The notes under the pieces: generated by a model
The model's input: the letters and a program-made list of their open reading frames with translations, nothing else
The model's database searches: none
What the model was told of the DNA's origin: nothing
NCBI RefSeq assembly: GCF_011008935.1
Contig: NZ_JAAIVJ010000001.1
Location: 62,001-126,000 of the forward strand
Source of the DNA: Tabrizicola oligotrophica
Lineage (GTDB): Bacteria > Pseudomonadota > Alphaproteobacteria > Rhodobacterales > Rhodobacteraceae
Direction: 5' to 3'
Length of the DNA stretch: 64,000 nt
Program-made: the position numbers and the translations under genes
In this document: positions 8,147-17,725 of the stretch, piece after piece
Layout: the number at the start of each line of letters is the position of its first letter
Numbering within the stretch: the stretch's first letter is position 1

Positions 8147-9232
8147 TCAGGCCAGACGAATGCGGGGGTTCAGGAAGACATAGCCGACATCGGAGATCAG
8201 CTGCGTCACGAGAACGACGAAGACGGCGACGACCGAGCAGCCCAGCAGCATCTCGATGTCGTTGTTGGTGGCGGCCTGCACCAGCGTCCAGCCGAAGCCC
8301 TTGTAGTTGAACAGGGTTTCGACAATCACCACGCCGTTCAAAAGCCAGGGAAACTGCAGCATGATGACGGTGAAGGGCGCGATCAGCGCGTTGCGCAGCG
8401 CATGTTTCAGCACCACCTGGGTAAAGCCGACGCCCTTGAGCCGCGCCGTGCGGATATATTGCGCCGTCATCACCTCGGTCATCGAGGCCCGCGTCATCCG
8501 CGCGATATAGCCGATGCCATAAAGCGCAATGGTCATGACGGGCAGGGCGAAGTTCCAGAAGGTGATGTCATCCATCGCGCTGGTGGCGGTGCCCATGAAC
8601 AGTGTCTTGCCGCTGATCCAGCCCCAGTCGGCCAGAAGCGGCGAGAGGCCGGCGGTGGCAGAAGCGAAGAGCGCGATGAAAATCACCCCCGAGACATATT
8701 CCGGCGTCGCCGTAGTGACGATGGCAAAGGTCGACAGCACCCGGTCGGTGCGCGAGCCCTCGCGCATGCCCGACAGCACGCCCAGCATGAGCGCCGTCGG
8801 TACCATCACCAGCATGACCGTCAGCATCAGCCAGCCGGTCTGGCCAAGCGAGCGGCCCAGCACCTCGCTCACCGGCTTCTTGAACACGGTGGAGCTGCCC
8901 CAGTCGCCCTGCACGAGGCCGCAATAGCGCGGCGCGGCGGCCGGATCGGCGCCCTTGGCGATGCAGCGCCCGCGCACCTCGCCATCTTCCATGGTCTTGA
9001 CCCAGCCTGGCAAGACCCCCAGCCATTGCGCATAGCGCGACAGCATCGGCGTGTCATAGCCGTTGTTGGCAATCCAGCTGACCACCTGGTCATCCGTCAT
9101 CCGCACCGAAGCTTCGGACTTTGCCAGCTTCTCGAGGTTCGGTTGCAGGTTTGTCAGGGAAAAGACGATGAAGGTCAGCGCAAAGGCGGTCAGGAACATG
9201 ACACCAAGGCGGCGAAGGATGAAAAGGAGCAT
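8147..9232 (-). CDS. Peptide-type ABC transporter permease (DppB-like)
   Basis: 361-residue inner-membrane permease. It begins MLLFILRRLGVMFLTAFALTF, the classic DppB/OppB first membrane helix, and carries the EAA loop TARLKGVGFTQVVLKHALRNALI. A periplasmic stretch containing CIAKGADPAAAPRYCGLVQGDWG holds a Cys pair that could form a disulfide. It is second in the unit binding protein - DppB - DppC - fused ATPase, and is preceded by a terminator hairpin that probably lowers its expression relative to the binding protein. Confidence 0.92.
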   Translation of the reverse strand: MLLFILRRLGVMFLTAFALTFIVFSLTNLQPNLEKLAKSEASVRMTDDQVVSWIANNGYDTPMLSRYAQWLGVLPGWVKTMEDGEVRGRCIAKGADPAAAPRYCGLVQGDWGSSTVFKKPVSEVLGRSLGQTGWLMLTVMLVMVPTALMLGVLSGMREGSRTDRVLSTFAIVTTATPEYVSGVIFIALFASATAGLSPLLADWGWISGKTLFMGTATSAMDDITFWNFALPVMTIALYGIGYIARMTRASMTEVMTAQYIRTARLKGVGFTQVVLKHALRNALIAPFTVIMLQFPWLLNGVVIVETLFNYKGFGWTLVQAATNNDIEMLLGCSVVAVFVVLVTQLISDVGYVFLNPRIRLA

Positions 9233-9310
9233 GGCTGGTCCCGTCAGGGCAAACCGGGCGGGCCGCAGACGGGAGACCCGGCTGCACCGCTGGCGGTGTG
9301 GCTCAGAAGA

Positions 9311-9340
9311 AAGGGCGCGCGAGGGATGTCCCGCGCGCCC
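9311..9340 (-). terminator. Intercistronic hairpin between binding protein and permease genes
   Basis: On the minus strand, a perfect 9-bp stem GGGCGCGCG/CGCGCGCCC (plus 9313-9321, 9332-9340) with GGGA/TCCC extending it inside, followed by TTTCTTCTGAG. It is a partial terminator or 3' RNA stabiliser after the binding-protein gene, a common way of making much more binding protein than permease. Confidence 0.75.
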
Positions 9341-9363
9341 GATTTCAAGGTCGGATGCAGACC

Positions 9364-11013
9364 TCAGGCAGCGTCAACCCACCACTTGTAGTGGTGATGC
9401 TCGAAGGTGGCGTGCTTTTCGGCACCATGCACCTTCGGATCCGCATGGCGGAACAGCGAGCGCCAGTAGGGCTGCACCATCACGCCGGTGTCCTGCATGA
9501 TCTTCTCGATCTTCTCCATCACCACCTTGCGCGCCGCGGCGTCGTTGATCGACAGCGCTTCGGCAAGGGCCGCGTCAAAGTCCGGGTTCGCCATGGCGGT
9601 TTCGTTCCAGGCCTCGCCCGTGCGGTAGGCCAGCGCCAGAACCTGCACGCCAAGCGGGCGCATGTTCCATTCGGTGGCCGAGAACGGGTATTTGGTCCAG
9701 TCGTTCCAGAAGGTCGAGCCCGGCAGCACCGTGCGCTTGATCTTGATGCCGGCGTCGCGGATCTGGGCGGCGACCGCGTCGCTGGTTGCAGCCTGCCAGG
9801 CGTCGTCGAGCGAGATCAGTTCGAACTCGGTGTCGATCAGGCCGGCCGCCTCGATCCCGGCCTTGGCGGCCGCCGGATCGACGACCAGCGGCGGCAGGGC
9901 GAAGTATTCCGGGTGGATCGGGCAGACGTGGTGGTTTTCCGCAACCGTGCCGAGGTTGGAATAGCCAAGCTCCAGCACCACCTTGTTGTCCACGGCCTTG
10001 ATCAGCGCATTGCGGACTTCGGCCTTGGTGTAGGGCTCTTGCTGCTGGTTGAAGCGCAGGGCCAGCGTCGCCGAGGTGACGGCTTCGGACTTGGTCCAGC
10101 CCAAGGCGTCATACTGCGCGATGAAATCGCCGGTGGTCTGGTAGGTCGCGTCAATCTCGCCCGAGCCGGCGGCAGCCACCACGGCGGCGGGGTCGGTGCC
10201 GAAGTCGATGTATTCGATGCGGTCCAGATAGGGGCCGCCATAAACCGCGGTGCCCCACCACGGGTTCGGCGATTTCACCAGCACCTGCTTGACGCCCACT
10301 TCGTTCGTTTCCGGCATGTAGGGGCCGGTGCCGACCGGATTGGCCGAGGGGTCGCCGCCGTCATAGGCCGAATGCACGATCGCGGCCGGATAGTCGGCCA
10401 TGCCGACGATGATGGTGATGTCGGGCGCCGGCGTGACCAGCTTGACGGTGTAGTCATCGACCAGCGTGATCGCGCCATCGCGCGCGGTCTTGGTGTCGGG
10501 GTTGACGAGGCTGGCCATGCGGCCGGCCATCGAGTTGCCCTCGACATTGCCGTCGCACCAGCGGGTGATGTTGAACACCACGTCCTTGGCGGTGAAATCG
10601 TCGCCATTCGACCACTTCACGCCCTTGCGGACGTTCAGGGTGAACTCGGTGGCGTTGTCGTTCACGGTCCACGATTCCAGCAGCATGCCGCGGATCGAGC
10701 CGTCATTGTTGTATTCGACCAGATATTCCAGCCAGCCGCGGGAGAAGTTCGCCAGTTCCGACCAGTCGAAGGTGCGCGGGTCTTTCTGCGCCTTGGTTTC
10801 CATCGCCATGCGCAGCGTGCCGCCCATCGCGGGGGCGTCCTGTGCGGCGGCCGGGGCCTCAAGGCCCAGCAGGCCGTAAGCCGCGGCGGCCGAAACGCCG
10901 AGCGCGGTCGAGCGCACGAGGAATTCGCGGCGGCTGAGCGTGCCGTCACGGACCTCGGCGGCATACATCACCGCGCCCGGATGCAGCGTTTCGGTTTCAA
11001 ACGTGTCTTTCAT
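9364..11013 (-). CDS. Tat-exported peptide/solute-binding protein of the ABC transporter (SBP_bac_5)
   Basis: A 549-residue periplasmic family-5 binding protein. The ATG at 11011-11013 has a GGGAG ribosome site; further in-frame codons upstream lack one. An N-region of about 26 residues leads to the twin-arginine motif SRREFLVRS, a hydrophobic stretch [15 protein letters not shown] and a probable cut after APAAAQ. The mature protein shows the family pattern: [42 protein letters not shown] split over the first lobe, and a Pro-Tyr-rich C-terminus. Tat export suggests it folds in the cytoplasm first. The ligand is not predictable; peptides are the default for the family. Confidence 0.93.
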   Translation of the reverse strand: MKDTFETETLHPGAVMYAAEVRDGTLSRREFLVRSTALGVSAAAAYGLLGLEAPAAAQDAPAMGGTLRMAMETKAQKDPRTFDWSELANFSRGWLEYLVEYNNDGSIRGMLLESWTVNDNATEFTLNVRKGVKWSNGDDFTAKDVVFNITRWCDGNVEGNSMAGRMASLVNPDTKTARDGAITLVDDYTVKLVTPAPDITIIVGMADYPAAIVHSAYDGGDPSANPVGTGPYMPETNEVGVKQVLVKSPNPWWGTAVYGGPYLDRIEYIDFGTDPAAVVAAAGSGEIDATYQTTGDFIAQYDALGWTKSEAVTSATLALRFNQQQEPYTKAEVRNALIKAVDNKVVLELGYSNLGTVAENHHVCPIHPEYFALPPLVVDPAAAKAGIEAAGLIDTEFELISLDDAWQAATSDAVAAQIRDAGIKIKRTVLPGSTFWNDWTKYPFSATEWNMRPLGVQVLALAYRTGEAWNETAMANPDFDAALAEALSINDAAARKVVMEKIEKIMQDTGVMVQPYWRSLFRHADPKVHGAEKHATFEHHHYKWWVDAA

Positions 11014-11415
11014 GCTTGTCTCCCTGTCAGGCTTTGCCTTGATTATTGACGAATGGTTGGACGTCGGGGGCCAATCTCCGATTGCGGTGCGGCATCCGCC
11101 ACCCCCATGCAGGCCGCCGTCTTGCGGGCGGTCTCTGCCGAAATGCGTGAGGAGTCTCTCCTTTGCTGCATCCGTGTCACCCCGGTATTCGGCACCTTTT
11201 CCGGCCATCCGTCAACGACAAGATTCGGCAATCAGTGTGCCGTATGCGACATTTTGACGGTCAAATTGTCGCTCGACACCCCTGTCGGGTTTTCCGCGGG
11301 AAATTCCGCTCCGTCGGAGGGAATTCCGTCAATGCGGAGAAACCGGGTGATTCTTTGCACCCGGTTGCGGGAAGGGCCCCGAGACTGGAAGATTCTGCGA
11401 TGCAGAAAGCGCCGG
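11014..11415 (-). promoter_or_regulatory. 402-bp control region between araC-type gene and ABC transporter
   Basis: No gene is visible. It contains several inverted repeats: TTTGAC-G-GTCAAA (11253-11265); a GGAAATTCC...GGAATTCC pair around 11301-11329; AACCGGGTG/CACCCGGTT with an 8-nt loop (11341-11366), followed on the minus strand by TTTCT; and TTCTGC-GAT-GCAGAA (11393-11407). The last two lie just after the AraC-type gene and could end its transcript; the first is well placed as an operator upstream of the binding-protein gene. No consensus promoter could be fixed. Confidence 0.5.
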
Positions 11416-12213
11416 TCAGAGCGAGCGGCGGAAGGCCGTCGGCGACACGCCGGTCATGTTCTGGAAAGCGCGGGTGAAATAGGCCGGCGAGTTGAAGCCG
11501 AGGCTCTCGCCGATGCGCCCCACCGGCGTATCGGTTTCCGACAACAGGCGCAGCGCCTCGAAGATGCGGCGGTCCTGCAGCAGGTCGATGGCCGAGCGGC
11601 CGCAGGTCTGGCGGCAGCAGCGCGTCAGATGGGTGGGCGTGACATCAAGCCGGGCCGCCATGTCCCCGACGCCAAGACCCTGCCGGAACTCGCGCTCCAT
11701 TAGCTGGGTGAAGCGCGCCACCAGCCGCCGGGCGGCATCGGGCGGCGCGGTTTCGGCGGCGGCCTTGACCGACTGCCGCTCCAGCCAGACCCCGAGCAGG
11801 CCCAGATAATGCCGCGTCGCCCGCTCATGCGCCGGGGTGGTGCTGTCCATCTCGCGCTGGATCATGTCGAGAATGACATTGACCTCTTGCTGGGCATGTA
11901 CCTCGCGGATGCGCAGGTGCTGGGGCTGGCTGGGCAGGGTGACCGTAGTGTCGCGGCCGAAAAACACAGCCGTACCAAAGACCTGCGGGCCGACTTCAAA
12001 GCCGTGCATCACGCCTGCCGGAATGTAGATCGCATTGTGCGCGGTATAGCCGCGGGTGACGCCCGCCACGGTGATGCGGCCCTGACCCTTGGTGAACCAC
12101 AGGAAGCAGGGTTCGCTCAGGGTGCGCATCGCCTCCACCCGCCAGCGGCCGGCGGCGGCAAGACGGGGCAGGGCAACAAGACGCATTTGCGAGGATTCGA
12201 TGGGGGCGTTCAT
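11416..12213 (-). CDS. AraC-family transcriptional regulator
   Basis: 265 residues from ATG 12211-12213 (MNAPIESSQMRLV). N-terminal cupin-like sensor (residues 10-150, with YTAHNAIYIPAGVMHGFEVG) and a C-terminal double helix-turn-helix (about 165-265): FRQGLGVGDMAARLDVTPTH and the conserved second motif GESLGFNSPAYFTRAFQNMTG followed by SPTAFRRSL. It stands directly upstream of the peptide-type ABC operon on the same strand, so it is the likely regulator of that transporter; the ligand is unknown. A possible earlier ATG at 12271 would add 20 basic residues and lacks support. Confidence 0.9.
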   Translation of the reverse strand: MNAPIESSQMRLVALPRLAAAGRWRVEAMRTLSEPCFLWFTKGQGRITVAGVTRGYTAHNAIYIPAGVMHGFEVGPQVFGTAVFFGRDTTVTLPSQPQHLRIREVHAQQEVNVILDMIQREMDSTTPAHERATRHYLGLLGVWLERQSVKAAAETAPPDAARRLVARFTQLMEREFRQGLGVGDMAARLDVTPTHLTRCCRQTCGRSAIDLLQDRRIFEALRLLSETDTPVGRIGESLGFNSPAYFTRAFQNMTGVSPTAFRRSL

Positions 12214-12354
12214 ACTGGCTCGTTTTTTTCTTTTGCGCGCAATCTGGCAGGCCTTCTCACGCAACCCAAGCAAAAAGATGGCGGCACGTGCCGAAAATCC
12301 GGTCCGGGCACGGAAAGGTTGTGGACAAATCTGTGGATTGTCTGTCCGCCCGCC

Positions 12355-13224
12355 TCAGCCGCAGGGGTGTTCGCGCCACCCCCCCATGCGTGAACGGAAC
12401 CAGGTGCGCTGGCGCTTGGCATAGCGGCGGCTTTGCAGGATTGCTGCCTCGACCGCCTCGGAAAGCGTCGATTTTCCCTGCAGATGGCCGATCAGCTCGG
12501 GTGCGCCGATGGCTTTGGACGAGGGCAGGCGCGGGTTCCAGTCCGGCAGGGCGGCCCGCGCCTCGTCCAGCGCGCCGGCCTCCAGCATGGCATGGAAGCG
12601 GCGGGCGATTCGGGCGTCCAGCCAGCCGACGTCCGGGCGCAGCACCAGCGCCTCGGCCTGCGCCAGGGCCAGCGCCGGGGCCGGCGTCTCGTCCTGCCAG
12701 GCGGCCAGGCCCCGGCCGGTGGCGCGCAGCACCTCCCAGGCGCGCTGGATGCGCGCGCCGTTCTGCCGGTCGATCCGGGCCGCCGTCGCGGCGTCAAGCT
12801 CGGCCAGCATCCCGCCGAAACCTTCGGCGGCCGCCCGTGCATCCGCCTCGGCCCGCACCGCGGCCGGCACGGCGGGAATATCGGCCAGCCCCTCGGTCAG
12901 CGCCGTGAAATTCAGCCCCGTGCCGCCGACGATCACCACCGGCCGGTCCAGCAGCGCCATCACCTCGCGCAGCCAGCGCCCGGTGGAATAGACCTCGCCG
13001 CGCCCGACATGGCCATAAAGCGCATGGGGCAGGGCAGTCTCGTCCTCCGGCGAAGGCCGCGCCGACAGCACGCGCCAGCAGTCATAGACCTGCAGCGCAT
13101 CGGCATTGACGATCACCCGCCCGTCGCGCGCGGCAATCTCCATTGCCAGCGCCGATTTGCCGCTGGCAGTCGGTCCGGCGATCAGCACCGGCGCCTCGCG
13201 CGAAATTCCGCTGATGCCTTTCAT
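12355..13224 (-). CDS. miaA: tRNA dimethylallyltransferase
   Basis: Adds a dimethylallyl group to N6 of A37 in tRNAs reading UNN codons. 289 residues, close to the family length of about 300. P-loop GPTASGKSA at 17-25, the [20 protein letters not shown] segment (the usual S/T-A-x-P motif), [17 protein letters not shown], and the C-terminal [18 protein letters not shown] that contacts tRNA. The start codon (13222-13224) lies inside a copy of the dispersed GATATTT motif, which lacks a good Shine-Dalgarno, so initiation may be weak or unusual. Confidence 0.96.
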   Translation of the reverse strand: MKGISGISREAPVLIAGPTASGKSALAMEIAARDGRVIVNADALQVYDCWRVLSARPSPEDETALPHALYGHVGRGEVYSTGRWLREVMALLDRPVVIVGGTGLNFTALTEGLADIPAVPAAVRAEADARAAAEGFGGMLAELDAATAARIDRQNGARIQRAWEVLRATGRGLAAWQDETPAPALALAQAEALVLRPDVGWLDARIARRFHAMLEAGALDEARAALPDWNPRLPSSKAIGAPELIGHLQGKSTLSEAVEAAILQSRRYAKRQRTWFRSRMGGWREHPCG

Positions 13225-13241
13225 ACTGGCCTAAATATCCC
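13218..13241 (-). repeat. Dispersed GATATTT motif copy 3, containing the miaA start codon
   Basis: Read on the minus strand: GGGATATTT-AGG-CCAGT-ATGAAAG. The ATG of ATGAAAG is the miaA initiator and AAAG its next bases. This is the only copy in the window whose conserved ATG begins a recognised gene. Confidence 0.8.
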
Positions 13242-13350
13242 GGCAGATTGCGGGCTGGCCCCGATCTGCCGTTTCCGCTGTTGAACCTGCCCCCGTTTTG
13301 CGACATTTTGCGGCGCAATCCAAGACACCACCCAGATGCAGGGAACTCCC

Positions 13351-14085
13351 ATGGCCAACACCGCCCCCACTTCCGGCGCGAAATATTCGCGCGTGATGCT
13401 GAAAATCTCGGGCGAGGCGCTGATGGGCGACCAAGGCTACGGCCTGCACCCGCCGACTGTCGCGCGCATCGCCGAAGAGGTGAAGTCGGTCCGCGACATG
13501 GGGGTCGAGGTCTGCATGGTGATCGGCGGCGGCAACATCTTCCGCGGTCTGGCCGGCTCGGCGCAGGGGATGGAGCGGACGACGGCCGACTACATGGGCA
13601 TGCTCGCCACGGTGATGAACGCCCTTGCCATGCAATCGGCGCTGGAGCAGATCGGGGTCTTTACCCGGGTGATTTCCGCCATCCCGATGGATCAGGTCTG
13701 CGAGCCCTACATCCGCCGCCGCGCCGTGCGCCATCTGGAGAAGAAGCGGGTCTGCATCTTCGCCGCCGGCACTGGCAACCCCTATTTCACCACCGACACG
13801 GCCGCCACGCTGCGCGCCTCGGAAATGGCCTGTCAGGCAATCTTCAAGGGCACCAAGGTGGACGGGGTCTATGACAAGGACCCCAAGAAACACGCCGACG
13901 CGGTGCGCTATGACCATGTGACCTATGACGAGGTGCTGCAAAAACACCTTGGTGTGATGGACGCCTCGGCCATTGCGCTGGCGCGCGACAACAACCTGCC
14001 GATCATCGTGTTCTCGCTGGATGAGCCCGGCGGGTTCAAGGGCATCCTCGCCGGCATGGGCACCTATACCCGCGTGCAGGATTGA
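13351..14085 (+). CDS. pyrH: UMP kinase
   Basis: Phosphorylates UMP to UDP in pyrimidine synthesis; a hexameric amino-acid-kinase-fold enzyme controlled by GTP and UTP in bacteria. 244 residues. Motifs: [15 protein letters not shown] near the N-terminus, [26 protein letters not shown], and [19 protein letters not shown]. The ATG at 13351 follows an AGGGA ribosome site, whereas the in-frame ATG at 13336 would overlap that site. First gene of the conserved pyrH-frr-uppS-cdsA-dxr-rseP-bamA run. Confidence 0.97.
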   Translation: MANTAPTSGAKYSRVMLKISGEALMGDQGYGLHPPTVARIAEEVKSVRDMGVEVCMVIGGGNIFRGLAGSAQGMERTTADYMGMLATVMNALAMQSALEQIGVFTRVISAIPMDQVCEPYIRRRAVRHLEKKRVCIFAAGTGNPYFTTDTAATLRASEMACQAIFKGTKVDGVYDKDPKKHADAVRYDHVTYDEVLQKHLGVMDASAIALARDNNLPIIVFSLDEPGGFKGILAGMGTYTRVQD

Positions 14086-14245
14086 GCCCGGCACGCGCCC
14101 CTCACGGCTGCGCCCGCCGCAGGGCGCGTGAGTGCCGACCGGCAATATTCCCCGCAACGCCCCGGTTTATTTCCGCGCCCGCTTTCGCTAGAAGTGCGCA
14201 AACGGCCCGGTGCGACGCGGGCTGGACGACCTGAAGGAAGACCCC

Positions 14246-14809
14246 ATGTCCGACGATCTCGATATCGACCTCGATGCCATCCAGCGCCGGATGGATGGCG
14301 CAATGACCGCGCTGAAACAGGAATTCGCCTCGCTGCGCACCGGCCGCGCTTCGGCGGCGCTTGTCGAGCCGATCCATGTCGACGCCTATGGCCAGATGAC
14401 GCCGATCAACCAGCTTGGCACGGTGAACGTGCCCGAGCCGCGCATGGTCGTCATCAACGTCTGGGACAAGGCGATGATCGGCAAGGTGGAAAAGGCGATC
14501 CGCGAGTCGGGCATCGGCATCAATCCGGTGACCGACGGCCCGCTGATCCGCCTGCCGATCCCCGAGCTGAACGAGCAGCGCCGCAAGGAACTGACCAAGG
14601 TTGCCGCGCAATACGCCGAAAGCGCCAAGGTCGCCATCCGCAACGTGCGGCGCGATGGCATGGACCAGATCAAGAAGGCCAAGACCGCCGGCATGTCCGA
14701 GGACGACCAGAAGATGTGGTCGGACGAAGTGCAGGAAATGACCGACAAGCATGTCGCCGCCGTCGACAAGGCGCTTGAGGCCAAGCAGGCCGAGATCATG
14801 CAGATCTGA
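14246..14809 (+). CDS. frr: Ribosome recycling factor
   Basis: Splits the post-termination ribosome together with EF-G. 187 residues (family about 185). Start [18 protein letters not shown] has a GAAGGAAG ribosome site. Conserved blocks: [67 protein letters not shown] and [20 protein letters not shown]. The 160-bp gap after pyrH contains a 9-bp stem CACGCGCCC/GGGCGCGTG (14092-14100, 14122-14130) but no T-run, so partial termination at most. Confidence 0.97.
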   Translation: MSDDLDIDLDAIQRRMDGAMTALKQEFASLRTGRASAALVEPIHVDAYGQMTPINQLGTVNVPEPRMVVINVWDKAMIGKVEKAIRESGIGINPVTDGPLIRLPIPELNEQRRKELTKVAAQYAESAKVAIRNVRRDGMDQIKKAKTAGMSEDDQKMWSDEVQEMTDKHVAAVDKALEAKQAEIMQI

Positions 14810-14896
14810 CACGGTTGTCTTCGGGCGCATTGGCGCCCGCAGTATTGGGATTGAGTATTTTTTGCCCCTTCCGGGGCGCCGAGGGAAAGACCGGAC

Positions 14897-15625
14897 GTGG
14901 CCGCAGACAGCACCAGCCCCCGCAAGGCCGAACATGTCGCCATCATCATGGACGGCAACGGCCGCTGGGCCACCCAGCGCGGCTGGCCACGCCTTGTCGG
15001 TCATCGCAAGGGCGCCGAGCGGGTCAAGGAAATCGTCAACGCTGCCCCGGATCTGGGCGTCAAATACCTGACGATCTACGCCTTCTCGACCGAAAACTGG
15101 AAGCGCACCACCGAAGAAGTGCTGGGCCTGATGGCGATCTTCTCGCGCTATATCGAGCGCGAGGCCGACCGGATGGCGGCGGAATCGGTGCGGATGCGCT
15201 TCATCGGCGACCGTTCCATGCTGAACCCGCGGCTGCAGCGGCTGCAGACCTCGATCGAGAACCGCACCGCCACCTATGACCGGCTGCACCTGACGGTGGG
15301 CATCAATTACGGCGGCCGCGACGAGATCACCCGCGCCGTGCGCGACATCGCCCGCGCCGTGGCCGCCGGGCAGGTGGCGCCCGGCCAGATCACCGACGCG
15401 CTCATCTCGCAGCACCTCGACACGGCCGATCTGCCCGACCCCGATCTGGTGATCCGCACCTCGGGCGAGACGCGGACCTCGAACTTCCTGCCCTGGCAGG
15501 CGGCCTATGCCGAGTATGAATTCACCGACACGCTCTGGCCCGATTTCACCGCCGATCATCTGGCCGAGATCGTCGGCCGTTTCGGCAGCCGCGAACGCCG
15601 CTTCGGCGGGGTCGTGCCGGCATGA
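14897..15625 (+). CDS. uppS: Isoprenyl transferase (undecaprenyl diphosphate synthase)
   Basis: Cis-prenyltransferase building the C55 carrier lipid for peptidoglycan and lipopolysaccharide. 242 residues. Starts at GTG 14897 with GAGGGAAAG seven bases upstream. Catalytic Asp19 in IIMDGNGRWA; FSTENWKR; and the C-terminal substrate motif RTSGETRTSNFLPWQAAYAE. Its TGA overlaps the cdsA ATG as ATGA. Confidence 0.96.
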   Translation: MAADSTSPRKAEHVAIIMDGNGRWATQRGWPRLVGHRKGAERVKEIVNAAPDLGVKYLTIYAFSTENWKRTTEEVLGLMAIFSRYIEREADRMAAESVRMRFIGDRSMLNPRLQRLQTSIENRTATYDRLHLTVGINYGGRDEITRAVRDIARAVAAGQVAPGQITDALISQHLDTADLPDPDLVIRTSGETRTSNFLPWQAAYAEYEFTDTLWPDFTADHLAEIVGRFGSRERRFGGVVPA

Positions 15626-16410
15626 GCGCCGATTGGGGCGATCTCGGGCCGCGGGTCCTGTCGGGGCTGGGGATGATCCTTGTCGGCGGGCTTGCCGTCT
15701 GGGTGGGCGGGGCGCCTTTCGCGCTGCTGGTGGTGCTGGTAACCGGCGGGATGATGTGGGAACTGGCGCGCATGACCGCCGATCCCGCGCGCGACCTGTC
15801 GCTCTGGCTGGGCGCGCTGGCGGCCGGCATGCTGGCGCTCAACCTGTGGTCGGCCTCGCCCTGGCCGCTTGCCGCGCTGGCGCTGCCGGCCGTGGCGGGG
15901 GCCTTGCTGCCGCGCCGTGACCGGGCGGTGTTCTTTGCCTATGCCCTTGTCATCATGGCCACTGGCCTGTCGCTGGTCATCCTGCGGCAGTCGCTGGGGC
16001 TGGTGCCGGTGCTGTGGGTTCTGGCGGTGGTCGTCGCCTCGGATGTCTTGGGCTATTTCGCGGGGCGCAGCCTCGGCGGGCCGAAGTTCTGGCCGCGCGT
16101 CAGCCCGAAGAAGACCTGGTCCGGCACCGCCGCCGGCTGGGTCGGCGCGGCGCTGGTCGGGCTTGGCTTCTGGGCGGCGGGCCTTGGCACCAGCCATCTC
16201 CTCTGGGCCTCGCCCCTGCTGGCCTTTGCCGGGCAGATGGGCGACATTGCCGAAAGCGCGATCAAGCGGCGTGCGGGGGTGAAGGACAGCTCGCGCCTGA
16301 TCCCTGGCCATGGCGGGCTGCTGGACCGCTTCGACGGGCTGGCCTTCGCGGCGATCCTGAGCGTGCTGCTGCAGGTGGCGGTGCCGCTCTTTCCGCTGGT
16401 GAAGGGCTGA
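15622..16410 (+). CDS. cdsA: Phosphatidate cytidylyltransferase
   Basis: Integral membrane enzyme making CDP-diacylglycerol from phosphatidic acid and CTP, the branch point of phospholipid synthesis. 262 residues with about eight hydrophobic segments. The family signature is complete near the C-terminus: ESAIKRRAGVKDSSRLIPGH followed by GGLLDRFDG; SPKKTWSGTAAGW precedes it. Translationally coupled to uppS (4-bp overlap). Confidence 0.95.
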   Translation: MSADWGDLGPRVLSGLGMILVGGLAVWVGGAPFALLVVLVTGGMMWELARMTADPARDLSLWLGALAAGMLALNLWSASPWPLAALALPAVAGALLPRRDRAVFFAYALVIMATGLSLVILRQSLGLVPVLWVLAVVVASDVLGYFAGRSLGGPKFWPRVSPKKTWSGTAAGWVGAALVGLGFWAAGLGTSHLLWASPLLAFAGQMGDIAESAIKRRAGVKDSSRLIPGHGGLLDRFDGLAFAAILSVLLQVAVPLFPLVKG

Positions 16411-16424
16411 TCCGATGCGCCCGA

Positions 16425-16494
16425 CGCTCCTCGGCTGCCTTCGGCCCCTCGTCGCCGGCTCCCCGACGAGCGGCGAAGCCGACGAGGAGGTCCG
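16425..16494 (+). repeat. Palindromic repeat family R1, copy A (CTCGTCG type)
   Basis: A 70-bp imperfect palindrome just after cdsA: arms CTCCTCGG...CTTCGG...CTCGTCG and CGACGAG...CGAAG...CGACGAGGAG. Copy B at 36146-36213 shares the same modular arms. The interval 16411-16543 also ends with a sequence resembling the cdsA end (Leu-Lys-Gly-TGA in place of Val-Lys-Gly-TGA), as if the element was inserted with duplication of flanking DNA. Confidence 0.75.
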
Positions 16495-16543
16495 CGCCGG
16501 GGTGCCCTTCGTCACCGACCTTCCCGTCCTGAAAGGCTGACCC

Positions 16544-17725
16544 ATGCGGCGCATCTCGATCTTTGGCGCGACCGGCTCGATCGGGGAAAGCACCTATGAC
16601 CTGATCTGCCGGATGGGCGGGGCCGAGGCGGTCCGCACTGTCGCGCTGACCGGCGGCAACAATGTGGCGCGGCTGGCCGAAATGGCGCGCACCCTGCGGG
16701 CCGAGGTCGCGGTGACGGCGCATGAGGCCAACCTGCCGGCGCTGCGCGCGGCGCTGGCCGGTTCGGGTGTCCACGCCGCCGCCGGCCCCCACGCCCTCAT
16801 CGAGGCCGCCGACCGCGAGGCCGACTGGGTGATGTCGGCCATCGTCGGTGCTGCCGGTCTGGTGCCGGGGATGCGGGCCTTGGCGCATGGCAGCGCGCTG
16901 GCCCTGGCCAACAAGGAAAGCCTTGTGACGGCGGGCGAGCTTCTGCTGTCTACCGCCCGCGCGCATGGCGCCACCATCCTGCCGGTGGACTCCGAGCATT
17001 CCGCGATCTTTCAGGCGCTGGTGGGCGAGGATCTGACTGCCGTCGACCGGATCATCCTGACCGCCTCGGGCGGTGCCTTGCGCGACTGGCCGATGGAGCG
17101 GCTGGCCCATGCCACGCTGGCCGAGGCGCTGGCCCACCCCAACTGGTCGATGGGGCAGCGCATCACCATCGATTCCGCCTCAATGTTCAACAAGGCGCTG
17201 GAAGTCATCGAAACGCGCGAGTTCTTCGGGGTTCGCCCGGAGCAGATCGAGGTCATCATCCACCCCGAATCGATCATCCACTCCATGGTCGGCTTCAACG
17301 ACGGGGCGGTGATGGCGCATCTGGGCATGCCCGACATGCGCCACCCGATCGGCTATGCGCTGAACTGGCCCGAACGCCAGCCGCTGCCAGTGGCCCGGCT
17401 GGATCTGGCCGCCCTCGGACAGCTGACCTTCCGCGCCCCCGACGAAGCGCGCTATCCTGCGCTCAGGCTCGCGCGCGAGGTGATGGAGGTGCGCGGGCTG
17501 GCCGGGGCGGCTTTCAACGCCGCCAAGGAGATCGCGCTGGATCACTTCATCGCGGGCAGGCTTGGATTTCTGCAGATGGCTGCCTTGGTTGAAGAGACAT
17601 TGTCCCGGCTTTCGGCGGATTCCCGCCTTGGAATCGCCGCCGAGAGCCTTGAAGATGTGTTGGCAATGGACCATCTCGCCCGCATTCGTGCCGGTGAGGT
17701 GGCCCGGGAACTCGGGGGTGGCTAA
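16544..17725 (+). CDS. dxr: 1-deoxy-D-xylulose 5-phosphate reductoisomerase
   Basis: Second step of the MEP isoprenoid pathway, which supplies uppS and miaA substrates. 393 residues. NADPH motif GATGSIGEST near residue 8, ANKESLVTAGE, the metal/substrate block PVDSEHSAIFQ, TASGGALRDWP, and HPNWSMGQRITIDSASMFNK, then the VIIHPESIIHSMVGF segment. Cytoplasmic. The TAA is followed immediately by the rseP GTG. Confidence 0.97.
   Translation: MRRISIFGATGSIGESTYDLICRMGGAEAVRTVALTGGNNVARLAEMARTLRAEVAVTAHEANLPALRAALAGSGVHAAAGPHALIEAADREADWVMSAIVGAAGLVPGMRALAHGSALALANKESLVTAGELLLSTARAHGATILPVDSEHSAIFQALVGEDLTAVDRIILTASGGALRDWPMERLAHATLAEALAHPNWSMGQRITIDSASMFNKALEVIETREFFGVRPEQIEVIIHPESIIHSMVGFNDGAVMAHLGMPDMRHPIGYALNWPERQPLPVARLDLAALGQLTFRAPDEARYPALRLAREVMEVRGLAGAAFNAAKEIALDHFIAGRLGFLQMAALVEETLSRLSADSRLGIAAESLEDVLAMDHLARIRAGEVARELGGG

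Noticed and set aside
12320-12340. Two DnaA-box-like sequences, TGTGGACAA and TGTGGATTG, after miaA
   Set aside because: Each deviates from the consensus, there is no A/T-rich unwinding region or further boxes, and no dnaA/parA context.
16414-16539. 41-codon ORF between cdsA and dxr
   Set aside because: It is made largely of the R1 palindrome and lacks a ribosome site; the ending resembles a copy of the cdsA end rather than a gene.
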